Origin: Desulfocapsaceae bacterium
GTDB lineage: Bacteria > Desulfobacterota > Desulfobulbia > Desulfobulbales > Desulfocapsaceae
Reading direction: 5' to 3'
NCBI GenBank assembly: GCA_029934775.1
Contig: JAOZLO010000152.1
Span: forward strand, 1-6,821
DNA: 6,821 nucleotides
Shown one piece after another: positions 1 to 6,327 of this stretch. Each line of letters begins with the position of its first letter. The stretch's first letter is position 1. The translations under genes were made by a program, and so were the position numbers. The notes under the pieces are model-generated. The model did no database searches. It was not told the DNA's origin and worked only from the letters and a program-made list of their open reading frames with translations.

Positions 1-521
1 CTTTTCAGAATATCAGACTTTTTTCAAAAATGACTGTTCTGGAAAATGTTATGATTGGCAGACATTGCAGAACAAAAGCCACTATTTTGGGAGCCGTTTT
101 ACGAAATCGTGCGACCCGAAAAGAAGAGCAGGAAATACTTAACACCAGTTACACTATTCTAGAAAAAGTGAAACTGGAAAAATATGTGAATGAGTTTGCT
201 GAGAATCTTCCCTATGGAGCGCAGAGGCGACTTGAGATTGCACGTGCTTTGGCTACAGAGCCTCTTCTTCTTCTTCTTGATGAGCCCGCAGCTGGTATGA
301 ACCCGCAGGAAACAATAGAACTCGAAGAACTGATTAAAGAGATAGCCTCCGAAGGCCAATCGATTCTTCTGATTGAGCATGACATGAAACTTGTAATGAG
401 CCTGTCTGACAGAATCTTCGTTATGGATTATGGGAAAAAAATAGCTCAGGGTACACCAACAGAAATTCGTGAAAATCCAGCCGTCATTAAGGCCTATTTA
501 GGTGAAGATATCAATGCTTAG
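1..521 (+). CDS. livG: Branched-chain amino-acid type ABC transporter ATP-binding protein LivG, 3' part only
   Basis: This is the C-terminal part of a LivG-type ATPase; the gene begins before the window. The reading frame is open from base 3 and starts FQNIRLFSKMTVLENV, the Q-loop region of LivG, so the ATG at base 30 is an internal methionine and not the start. The Walker A motif lies outside the window. Visible are the LivG-style signature segment LPYGAQRRLEIARAL (about 223-267), Walker B LLLLLDEP with D-loop AAGMNPQ (about 268-309), and the H-loop IEHDM (about 373-387). The family energises uptake of leucine, isoleucine, valine or related amides together with LivF, two permeases (LivH, LivM) and a periplasmic binding protein. 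It overlaps livF by 8 nt, as usual in liv operons. The assignment to LivG is firm; the real substrate cannot be read from the ATPase. Confidence 0.95.
   Translation, partial: FQNIRLFSKMTVLENVMIGRHCRTKATILGAVLRNRATRKEEQEILNTSYTILEKVKLEKYVNEFAENLPYGAQRRLEIARALATEPLLLLLDEPAAGMNPQETIELEELIKEIASEGQSILLIEHDMKLVMSLSDRIFVMDYGKKIAQGTPTEIRENPAVIKAYLGEDINA
500..505 (+). promoter_or_regulatory. Ribosome binding site deciding the livF start
   Basis: AGGTGA lies 8 nt before the ATG at 514, inside the last codons of livG. It supports ATG 514 over the in-frame GTG at 502, which overlaps the site itself. Confidence 0.7.
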
Positions 522-1221
522 ACTGAAAAATGTACAAGCCGGGTATGGAAATATTCTGGCCATTAAAGATGTCTCATTAGAGATTAATGAAGGAGAAATA
601 ATCACCCTCATTGGCGCAAATGGAGCCGGTAAAAGTACGACCCTGATGACAATATGCGGTATCGTCTCAGTAAGAGATGGCTCAATTACCTTTCTAGACC
701 AGGAAATTCACGACAAAGAACCAGATAAAATCGTTAAAATGGGCATCTGTCAAGTTCCCGAGGGAAGACATATTTTCCCTCTTCTAACAGTAAAAGAAAA
801 CCTCGACATGGGTGCTTTTCTACGCACTGACCAACAGGAGATAAAGAGAGATATTGATTATGTGTTTTCTCTTTTCCCACTTCTGGCCGAAAGAAAAAAC
901 CAGGATGGGGGAACTCTCAGTGGGGGAGAACAGCAGATGCTCGCGATGTCTCGCGCATTAATGGCTCGGCCAAAACTTTTACTGCTTGATGAACCATCTA
1001 TGGGACTGGCTCCACTTATAATAAAACAGATATTTGAAATTATAAAAAAGATCAACGAAGAACATAATACAACTATTTTTCTTGTAGAACAGAACGCCAA
1101 CCAGGCATTGCATATAGCAGACAAAGGCTATGTGATGGAAAACGGGAAAATCACCCTCTCTGGCAGTGCCGACGACCTCCTGAAGAATGATGAAATTCAA
1201 AAGGCCTATCTAGGTATATAG
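514..1221 (+). CDS. livF: Branched-chain amino-acid type ABC transporter ATP-binding protein LivF
   Basis: This is a complete 235-residue ABC ATPase, the normal LivF length, and the second nucleotide-binding subunit of the importer. Walker A GANGAGKS is at residues 34-41, the Q-loop lies in CQVPEGRHIFP, the signature LSGGEQQ begins at 135, and Walker B LLLLDEP has D159 and E160. The H-switch position is Gln193 (LVEQN), which is usual in LivF and not a defect. The chosen start is the ATG at 514: AGGTGA (500-505) sits 8 nt upstream, and the protein then begins MLRLKNVQAGYG as in the family. A GTG at 502 in the same frame would add four residues but lies inside that ribosome binding site. The gene overlaps the end of livG (ATGCTTAG), so translational coupling is likely. 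The C-terminus AYLG resembles that of livG, as expected of paralogues. Confidence 0.95.
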   Translation: MLRLKNVQAGYGNILAIKDVSLEINEGEIITLIGANGAGKSTTLMTICGIVSVRDGSITFLDQEIHDKEPDKIVKMGICQVPEGRHIFPLLTVKENLDMGAFLRTDQQEIKRDIDYVFSLFPLLAERKNQDGGTLSGGEQQMLAMSRALMARPKLLLLDEPSMGLAPLIIKQIFEIIKKINEEHNTTIFLVEQNANQALHIADKGYVMENGKITLSGSADDLLKNDEIQKAYLGI

Positions 1222-1235
1222 CACGTTGAAATTAG

Positions 1236-2213
1236 ATGAAAAATATTAAAGTTGGAGTTATAGGAGTGGGATATCTCGGCAGATTTCATGCCCAGAAATA
1301 TAGCGCTCTTGAAGACGTTGAACTCGTCGGTGTTGCGGACAAGGACAAGACTCAGGGAGAAAATGTTGCCAGGGAATGCAACTGTCTTTTTTTTCAAAAC
1401 TACAAAGAGTTACTCCCTCTAGTTGATGCTGTATCTATTGTTGTTCCTACGATCAGTCATTTTGAAGTTGCAAGCCATTGTATTGACGCCGATACAGATA
1501 TGCTTCTTGAAAAACCAATGACTGCAACTCTCAAAGAAGCGGATAAACTCATTCAGATGTCTAAGAGCAAGAAACTTCTTCTGCAAGTAGGTCACCTGGA
1601 AAGATTCAACCCTGCTGTTCAAGCAATAGAGCCGTTTTTAACCTCACCCGTTTTTATAGAAAGCAACAGGATTGCAACGTTTAAAAACAGGGGAGTAGAT
1701 GTTGATGTAGTGCTCGATCTTATGATACATGATATTGATATCATATTAACTATTATCAAATCTCCAATCAAGGAAATCCACACGGTTGGGGCCCCCGTCG
1801 TCACACCGATAACGGATATTGCTAATGCCAGGTTGATTTTTGAAAATGGCGCCACGGCAAACGTCACGGTAAGTAGAATTTCAATAAGCAATAAGAGAAA
1901 CATGCGTATCTTTCAGCCTGGCTCATATATAAATATTGATTTTGGAAATAAAAAAGTGATGATTGTAAAACTCTCTGATGTCTTGATGGAGAGCGGCATG
2001 CCAAAACCTGATATTCAGACAAAGGCTTTTAGTGATACTGACGCTCTCAGGAGTGAAATTATCTCCTTTATTGAACATGTCCGAGATCGTACTAAACCTG
2101 TAGTTTCAGGTGAAGAGGGGAGAAGGGCGCTGGATATAGCATTACGGGTAATAGAACAGATAAAAGAGCATCAACAGCTTGATCTCTTTAAAAATATGTT
2201 TAATAACGCGTAA
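1236..2213 (+). CDS. Gfo/Idh/MocA family NAD(P)-dependent oxidoreductase of the lipid A (lpx) locus type
   Basis: This 325-residue protein has an N-terminal Rossmann fold with GVGYLG at 10-15, the family motif EKP at 92-94 (Lys93 is the usual substrate/catalytic lysine), GHLERFNP at 119-126 and DLMIHD at 161-166 (His165 is the likely catalytic acid/base). It belongs to the group that includes nucleotide-sugar 3-dehydrogenases (GnnA, WbpB/WlbA), which oxidise UDP-GlcNAc-type sugars at C3. Its place directly before lpxB supports a role in lipid A or a related sugar. No GnnB-like aminotransferase is in the window, so the product is uncertain. It follows livF by 14 nt without a clear Shine-Dalgarno site. 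The TAA stop (2211-2213) lies inside the left inverted repeat of a small inserted element, and the last codons (Asn-Asn-Ala) are in its target duplication; the original C-terminus was probably different. Confidence 0.88.
   Translation: MKNIKVGVIGVGYLGRFHAQKYSALEDVELVGVADKDKTQGENVARECNCLFFQNYKELLPLVDAVSIVVPTISHFEVASHCIDADTDMLLEKPMTATLKEADKLIQMSKSKKLLLQVGHLERFNPAVQAIEPFLTSPVFIESNRIATFKNRGVDVDVVLDLMIHDIDIILTIIKSPIKEIHTVGAPVVTPITDIANARLIFENGATANVTVSRISISNKRNMRIFQPGSYINIDFGNKKVMIVKLSDVLMESGMPKPDIQTKAFSDTDALRSEIISFIEHVRDRTKPVVSGEEGRRALDIALRVIEQIKEHQQLDLFKNMFNNA
2202..2209. repeat. Left copy of 8-bp target-site duplication
   Basis: AATAACGC is identical to 2331-2338 and lies immediately before the left inverted repeat. 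It falls in the last codons of the oxidoreductase gene. Confidence 0.65.
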
Positions 2214-2330
2214 ATATTCAGCAGTGTCTTGTTAGAAAATTGCATACTTTAATAAACGGCGTCACCGACTGTTCTTTTTCGCTGTGACTGCAGATTTTAT
2301 TATCTTTCGAGTCTTAACCCGAATATTTAC
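2210..2330. mobile_element. Candidate 121-bp non-autonomous transposable element (MITE-like) between gfo and lpxB
   Basis: The segment begins GTAAATATTC (2210-2219) and ends with its exact reverse complement GAATATTTAC (2321-2330). Each end is directly abutted, with no gap, by an exact 8-bp direct repeat AATAACGC (2202-2209 and 2331-2338). This duplication / inverted repeat / core / inverted repeat / duplication order is what transposition leaves. The 101-bp core has no usable reading frame, so the element could only move with a transposase from elsewhere. As family knowledge, IS66-family ends start 5'-GTAA and make 8-bp duplications, so an IS66-related origin is possible, but IS66 inverted repeats are usually longer than 10 bp. 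The inner sequences of the two halves show no further complementarity that I can see. It could instead be a decayed remnant of a larger element. Confidence 0.65.
2298..2303 (+). promoter_or_regulatory. Possible -10 element for lpxB inside the inserted element
   Basis: TATTAT matches the sigma-70 consensus -10 at five of six positions and lies 42 nt before the lpxB ATG. No convincing -35 is seen at the expected distance (only T-rich sequence around 2272-2280). If real, the element would supply a promoter to lpxB. This is weak evidence in AT-rich DNA. Confidence 0.2.
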
Positions 2331-2338
2331 AATAACGC
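2331..2338. repeat. Right copy of 8-bp target-site duplication
   Basis: AATAACGC is identical to 2202-2209 and lies immediately after the right inverted repeat, 7 nt before the lpxB start codon. Confidence 0.65.
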
Positions 2339-2345
2339 CAAAGAA

Positions 2346-3512
2346 ATGCTTCATAGAAAAATAATGATTGTCACCGGAGAAGCCTCAGGTGATCTCCACG
2401 GAGCAAATCTAGTCAGAGCATTACGTTCAAAATGTTCTGACATCGTATTTTGTGGAATGGGTGGAGCTGAGCTCGAATCCCTTGGAGTTGAAATTCTCTG
2501 TGATGCCGATAAAGTTTCAGTTGTAGGCATTACAGAAGTTTTTTCCCATCTCAAAGATATCTTCACTGCTCTTTCAATTCTTAAAAAAAAATTGGCTTTG
2601 GATCCACCCGATCTTTTGATAATTATAGATCTGCCGGATTTTAACCTGATACTTGCGAAAAAAGCGAAAAAACTCGGTATACCCGTATTTTACTATATTG
2701 CCCCACAGGTTTGGGCATGGCGTTCCGGTCGAGTGCGTACAATCAAGAAACGTGTCGACAAACTAGGGGTAATTTTGCCTTTTGAGGAAAATTATTTCAA
2801 ACAAAAAGGTGTCGATACTGAATATGTTGGTCATCCTTTACTTGACACAGTCCAGGCAACATTATCCCGGGAAGATTTTTTCAAAAAATATAATATTGAC
2901 GCAAACCAGAGATGCATTGGGCTTTTACCTGGAAGCAGAAAAAAAGAGATTGCAACTCTTCTACCTTCTTTTCTGGACGCAGCACACCTTTTACAAAAAA
3001 AACAAAAAAAGCCAGACTCTCTTCTGTTTCTCATCCCACAAGCTTCAACTATTAAGAGAAATGATTTAGACGATGCCGGACTCTCTTGCCATGAGGAGAG
3101 GCTGAACATAAAAGTTATAGTGGATGATCGTTACAATATGATGTCTGTTTGCGATGCCGTTGTTGCTGCTTCAGGGACTGTCACGCTGGAACTTGCTATA
3201 CTGAAGATTCCTATGGTTGTTGTCTACAAATTGACAGCTGTCACCTATTTTTTTGCACGACTGCTTGTCAAACTTGACCATTTCTCCCTGGTTAATCTCA
3301 TTGCTGGAAAAACAGCCGTCCCCGAACTGCTGCAACACGAGGTTACCGCTGAAAATGTTGCAAAAGAATTATCAAATATTACTGGGAATACAGCCGAGCG
3401 AGAACAGACTCTTTCAGACCTTCAAGAGGTAAAAGCACGCCTTGGTGAAAAGGGGGCCTCTGCCAGGGCGGCAGAAGTTGTCTTGGGGCTTTTAAAAAAC
3501 AGAAACCGATGA
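2346..3512 (+). CDS. lpxB: Lipid-A-disaccharide synthase LpxB
   Basis: LpxB is a GT-B, family GT19 glycosyltransferase at the inner membrane. It joins UDP-2,3-diacylglucosamine to 2,3-diacylglucosamine 1-phosphate (lipid X) to make the lipid A disaccharide. The 388 residues match the family length (about 380). Diagnostic motifs are GEASGDLHG (11-19), DLPDFN (95-100, with Asp98 at the position of the family's essential aspartate), APQVWAWR, the GSRKKE loop from 196, and SGTVTLE (276-282) in the nucleotide-sugar domain. The ATG at 2346 has no good Shine-Dalgarno; an in-frame ATG at 2364 is no better. The gene overlaps the downstream Smr gene by 4 nt. The coding sequence has long A runs (A9 at 2583-2591, A8 at 2995-3002, A7 at 3004-3010) but the frame is intact. 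Its frame is the same as that of the oxidoreductase upstream, with the 121-bp element between them. Confidence 0.96.
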   Translation: MLHRKIMIVTGEASGDLHGANLVRALRSKCSDIVFCGMGGAELESLGVEILCDADKVSVVGITEVFSHLKDIFTALSILKKKLALDPPDLLIIIDLPDFNLILAKKAKKLGIPVFYYIAPQVWAWRSGRVRTIKKRVDKLGVILPFEENYFKQKGVDTEYVGHPLLDTVQATLSREDFFKKYNIDANQRCIGLLPGSRKKEIATLLPSFLDAAHLLQKKQKKPDSLLFLIPQASTIKRNDLDDAGLSCHEERLNIKVIVDDRYNMMSVCDAVVAASGTVTLELAILKIPMVVVYKLTAVTYFFARLLVKLDHFSLVNLIAGKTAVPELLQHEVTAENVAKELSNITGNTAEREQTLSDLQEVKARLGEKGASARAAEVVLGLLKNRNR

Positions 3513-3802
3513 CAGACAATTATTTCGAATCAGAGCCGATCGATCTGCCCATTGACGGCACTCTCGATTTACACACTTTTTCTCCTAAAGATTTAAAGTA
3601 CCTGATTCCGGATTATCTGAAAGAATGTTTCAAACGGGAAATATACCAGGTGAAAATCATTCATGGTAAAGGGAAAGGTAACTTGAGGCGTTCTGTCCAC
3701 GCTCTTCTAGACCGTAATACTCTGGTTGCGGGGTACCGTCTGGCGGAATTGTTTAACGGGAGCTGGGGCGCAACAGTTGTTGCTCTGAAAAAACAGATAT
3801 AA
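3509..3802 (+). CDS. Small stand-alone Smr-domain protein
   Basis: This 97-residue protein consists of about 17 leading residues followed by one Smr (small MutS-related) domain. The two family motifs are LDLH at 19-22 and HGKGKG beginning at His52; near the end NGSWGATVVAL matches the family's conserved Gly-x-Trp-Gly segment. Smr domains are found at the C-terminus of MutS2 and as separate proteins, and several have nicking or RNA/DNA endonuclease activity. The physiological role of short stand-alone forms is mostly unknown, and nothing here points to a partner. The ATG at 3509 overlaps the lpxB stop as ATGA and lacks a strong Shine-Dalgarno, so translation is probably coupled to lpxB. The adjacency to lipid A genes may only reflect operon structure. 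Confidence 0.9.
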   Translation: MTDNYFESEPIDLPIDGTLDLHTFSPKDLKYLIPDYLKECFKREIYQVKIIHGKGKGNLRRSVHALLDRNTLVAGYRLAELFNGSWGATVVALKKQI

Positions 3803-3835
3803 ATAATGTTTCTGGTTACTGACGGTTGGGAAATA

Positions 3836-4861
3836 TTATTTGCCAAAATCACAAACCGGATACCTGCATGTGCTACAATTTCTGCACAGCCCCCCATGTC
3901 CCAGTTCAGCAAGCTCTAATCTGCCAATCTTCTGGCCGGTAAGGATCCGTGGTAAAATAAGATCAAAAACGGTTATTTTGTGATACATACCGCAGGCGGG
4001 TAATCCTAAAACAGTTATTTTTCCAATTTCACCTACCAGAAACATTGCGCCGGGAAGTACAGGAGTTCCATAAACCACATTAGTCGCGCCAGCTCTTAGA
4101 ATACCTTCACGGGTAACATCATCAGGGTCAACCGACATCCCTCCGCTGGTAACAATTAAATCTGCACCATGCTCAATACATGTACTTATTTCTGCACCAA
4201 TGATATCTTTATCATCAGGTGCAAAACGTACAATGGATAGTTCAGAACCCAACTGCTCCAGCTTTTTCCGGAGGACCTCTTCAAAGCGATCTTCAATTCT
4301 TCCATAAAATATTTCACTGCCCGTAATGACCAGGCCTACCTTTTTCCGCCGTAAAGCAATTACCTCAACAACCGGATCATTTGTCAAGGCGGCCTGCTCG
4401 GCCTTTTCTACAAGCTTTCTTGAAGTTACAAGAGGAATGAGACGGGTAGCTGCAACGGTCTCTCCTTTCTTAACGGGAGTATTGTCATGAAGTGTTGCAC
4501 ACATCACATCACCAAGCATGTTGAATTGCAACAGTGATTCTTTATTGATGCGTAATAATCCATCAATATTCGACTTGATAGTGATTTTTCCTTCTACAGG
4601 ATATCCAGTATATATAACACCTTTTCCAGCAAGAGCTTTAGCAAGAAGAGCAGCAGCCTCATTCTCATGGATAGTATCGTTGGTAAGTGACAAAACATAC
4701 ATATTGTCTTTACCGAGTCTTTTAAGATATGCTATGTCTTCGCGGCAAATTATATGACCTTTTTTAAACGCCACACCTTTTTTTTCATCCTTGATTATTT
4801 CTGTAATGTCGTGAGGAAGCACCATGCCAATGGCGTCCTCAACAGGGACTGTTTTAAACAT
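3836..4861 (-). CDS. MoeA/MoaB-fold molybdopterin-binding protein with C-terminal Cys cluster
   Basis: This 341-residue protein has an N-terminal part (about 1-165) starting MFKTVPVEDAIGMVLPHD, which recalls the MoeA N-terminus, and a MoCF/MoaB-like molybdopterin-binding domain (about 170-315) with TGSE (180-183), SGGMSVDPDD (239-248) and GLPAC (286-290). It ends in a Cys-rich tail, C326, C329, C332 and C337 (CX2CX2CX4C), preceded by His322, which probably binds zinc or another metal. True MoeA inserts molybdenum or tungsten into molybdopterin; here the MoeA GLPGNP-type motif is replaced by GLPAC, so the exact reaction is unknown. I chose the ATG at 4861 because GGGAG lies 5 nt upstream and the protein then begins like the family. 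An in-frame ATG at 4915 would add 18 residues unlike the family. No molybdoenzyme gene is nearby. The gene converges with the Smr gene, 33 nt apart. Confidence 0.88.
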   Translation of the reverse strand: MFKTVPVEDAIGMVLPHDITEIIKDEKKGVAFKKGHIICREDIAYLKRLGKDNMYVLSLTNDTIHENEAAALLAKALAGKGVIYTGYPVEGKITIKSNIDGLLRINKESLLQFNMLGDVMCATLHDNTPVKKGETVAATRLIPLVTSRKLVEKAEQAALTNDPVVEVIALRRKKVGLVITGSEIFYGRIEDRFEEVLRKKLEQLGSELSIVRFAPDDKDIIGAEISTCIEHGADLIVTSGGMSVDPDDVTREGILRAGATNVVYGTPVLPGAMFLVGEIGKITVLGLPACGMYHKITVFDLILPRILTGQKIGRLELAELGHGGLCRNCSTCRYPVCDFGK

Positions 4862-4866
4862 ATCTG

Positions 4867-4871
4867 CTCCC
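4867..4871 (-). promoter_or_regulatory. Ribosome binding site deciding the MoeA-like start
   Basis: On the minus strand GGGAG lies 5 nt before the ATG at 4861. It supports this start over the upstream in-frame ATG at 4915, whose leader has only GGA. Confidence 0.6.
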
Positions 4872-4890
4872 GGCCCGACGAGCGGGATAA

Positions 4891-4905
4891 ATACCTTGAA
4901 GGTAT
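4891..4905. promoter_or_regulatory. Perfect 15-nt palindrome upstream of the MoeA-like gene (operator candidate)
   Basis: ATACCTT-G-AAGGTAT is a perfect 7-bp inverted repeat around one base, 29 nt before the chosen start of the MoeA-like gene. The size suits a dimeric repressor or activator. On the minus strand TATATT (4931-4926) lies just upstream and could be a -10, which would put the palindrome shortly after the transcription start. No -35 is evident. If translation began at 4915 the palindrome would be coding. Confidence 0.35.
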
Positions 4906-4943
4906 ATGAAACCAACTAATTCCAAAATATATTCCTCGGTTCA

Positions 4944-4983
4944 ACTTCTGCTCTTATCCGAAGTCGGAGTTTGATTCAGAAGT
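4944..4983. other. Two-part stem-loop between the dehydrogenase and MoeA-like genes
   Basis: A 7-bp outer stem ACTTCTG (4944-4950) / CAGAAGT (4977-4983) encloses a 4-bp inner hairpin TCCG (4957-4960) / CGGA (4965-4968) with loop AAGT. It begins 6 nt after the stop of the dehydrogenase gene (minus strand). No U-run follows on the minus strand, so it is not a standard intrinsic terminator; it could be an mRNA processing or stability structure. Confidence 0.35.
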
Positions 4984-4989
4984 AAAGCA

Positions 4990-6267
4990 TTAAAGACAAC
5001 CATCAACCTGATCATGGGGAAATAAGTTTTTGACATCATATATTACTGCATTCTCGAGGCACAAATTTCTTATGTCTTTAATCGTCATTTCTGTATACTG
5101 ATGATGAGCTACTGCTATAATGATACCGCTATATCTGTTTGTTTGAAGATCAGAGAGAAGATTTATGTTGTATTCTTTTTCTGCTTCATCAGAGTTAACC
5201 CAGGGATCATGAACTTCAACTGATACACCATATTCCTCCAACTCACCTATGATGTCGATTACCCTGGTATTGCGAATATCTGGACAGTTTTCTTTAAAAC
5301 TCAACCCCATCACAAGTATCTTTGCATGGGCTGCATCGATCCCCTTTTTGACCATCTTTTTGATCACTGTAGAGGCGATGTAATGACCCATATTATCATT
5401 TACTCGTCGACCGGCAAGAATCATATTGGGAATATAGCCCACCTCTTGTGCTTTATGGGTGAGATAATAGGGATCAACACCAATACAATGGCCGCCGACA
5501 AGGCCTGGGCGAAAGGGAAGAAAATTCCACTTGGTTCCTGCTGCTTCAAGAACTTCAATTGTGTTAATATTGAGTTTTTCAAAAATAAGTGCCAGCTCAT
5601 TTATCAAAGCAATATTTACATCTCTTTGCGTATTTTCAATCACTTTAGCGGCTTCAGCAACTTTTATTGAACTGGCGGAATATGTGCCGGCGGTAATAAT
5701 TGTTTTATACAGAGCCCCAACAAATTCAGCAATTTCTGGTGTTGAACCGGAGGTAACTTTGGTAATCGAGGGCAGTCTGTGCATTTTATCCCCCGGGTTT
5801 ATCCGTTCCGGGCTATATCCGCAAAAAAAGTCGCTATTATATTTGAGCCCGGATATCTGCTCAAGTATCGGTACGCATACTTCTTCGGTGGCACCTGGAT
5901 AAACAGTTGATTCGAATACGACAATATCACCACTATGCAACAAGTTACCTACAATAGTTGAAGCACTCTCTAGAGGACGCAGGTTCGGGCGTTTGAAGTC
6001 ATCAATTGGTGTTGGAACAGCAACGATATACACATTACAGTCTCTGAGATCTTCTGGAAGAGATGTAAATGAGAGATGTTCGGCAGCCACTAACTCAGAA
6101 TCACTCACCTCCAGAGTGGCATCAGTCCCAGACTTTAACTCCTGGATACGATGACTGTTAAGATCAAACCCGATAGTTGGAAATTTATTACCAAACTCCA
6201 CGGCAAGCGGTAATCCGACATATCCAAGTCCAATGATACCTATCGTCACTTCATTTAGTGGAAGCAT
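4990..6267 (-). CDS. Nucleotide-sugar dehydrogenase, UDP-N-acetylhexosamine 6-dehydrogenase of the TviB/WbpO type
   Basis: This 425-residue enzyme of the UDP-glucose/GDP-mannose dehydrogenase family oxidises C6 of a nucleotide sugar to a uronic acid with two NAD+. The NAD-binding domain has GLGYVG (13-18) and Asp35 at the end of the second strand. The central domain carries Lys208 and Asn212 (KVIEN). The catalytic cysteine is Cys261 in GGHCIGVDP, with Asp265 four residues on. The C-terminal UDP-binding domain has [15 protein letters not shown] with Lys325. [11 protein letters not shown] and [16 protein letters not shown] are typical of the branch that includes TviB (UDP-GlcNAc) and WbpO (UDP-GalNAc), so UDP-GlcNAcA or UDP-GalNAcA for capsule, O-antigen or exopolysaccharide is the likely product. 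UDP-ManNAc dehydrogenase (WecC) is less likely. No glycosyltransferase or epimerase gene is in the window. The start lacks a strong Shine-Dalgarno. The gene lies 60 nt downstream of queD on the same strand. Confidence 0.92.
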   Translation of the reverse strand: MLPLNEVTIGIIGLGYVGLPLAVEFGNKFPTIGFDLNSHRIQELKSGTDATLEVSDSELVAAEHLSFTSLPEDLRDCNVYIVAVPTPIDDFKRPNLRPLESASTIVGNLLHSGDIVVFESTVYPGATEEVCVPILEQISGLKYNSDFFCGYSPERINPGDKMHRLPSITKVTSGSTPEIAEFVGALYKTIITAGTYSASSIKVAEAAKVIENTQRDVNIALINELALIFEKLNINTIEVLEAAGTKWNFLPFRPGLVGGHCIGVDPYYLTHKAQEVGYIPNMILAGRRVNDNMGHYIASTVIKKMVKKGIDAAHAKILVMGLSFKENCPDIRNTRVIDIIGELEEYGVSVEVHDPWVNSDEAEKEYNINLLSDLQTNRYSGIIIAVAHHQYTEMTIKDIRNLCLENAVIYDVKNLFPHDQVDGCL

Positions 6268-6293
6268 ATTTACTCAGTTAATGAAAAATTAAT

Positions 6294-6314
6294 AAAAAAA
6301 TCTTTTCAGAAAGA
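6294..6314 (-). terminator. Weak intrinsic-terminator-like hairpin after queD
   Basis: On the minus strand a 5-bp A/T-rich stem (6314-6310 with 6305-6301, loop of four) is followed directly by seven U (6300-6294). It lies between the queD stop and the dehydrogenase start. The stem holds only one G-C pair, so termination would be inefficient at best. Confidence 0.25.
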
Positions 6315-6327
6315 ACAATAATAAAGA

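Noticed and set aside
502..513. GTG start giving livF four more residues
   Set aside because: It overlaps the AGGTGA ribosome binding site of the better ATG at 514, and the family start matches the ATG.
1387..1394. T8 run in the oxidoreductase gene as a possible frameshift
   Set aside because: The frame and family motifs continue normally on both sides, so there is no break.
2782..3069. A plus-strand 95-codon ORF inside lpxB
   Set aside because: It is an out-of-frame reading of lpxB; the lpxB frame carries the conserved motifs throughout.
3803..3835. Possible bidirectional terminator between the convergent Smr and MoeA-like genes
   Set aside because: The 33 nt hold no inverted repeat with a T-run; only GGTT is repeated, and in direct orientation.
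4862..4915. Upstream ATG adding 18 residues to the MoeA-like protein
   Set aside because: The extra residues do not resemble the family, and GGGAG favours the ATG at 4861.
5326..5902. Two overlapping plus-strand ORFs (5326-5670 and 5531-5902) of more than 110 codons
   Set aside because: Both are antisense to the dehydrogenase gene, which has all its motifs. Their translations resemble no family, so they are shadow frames.
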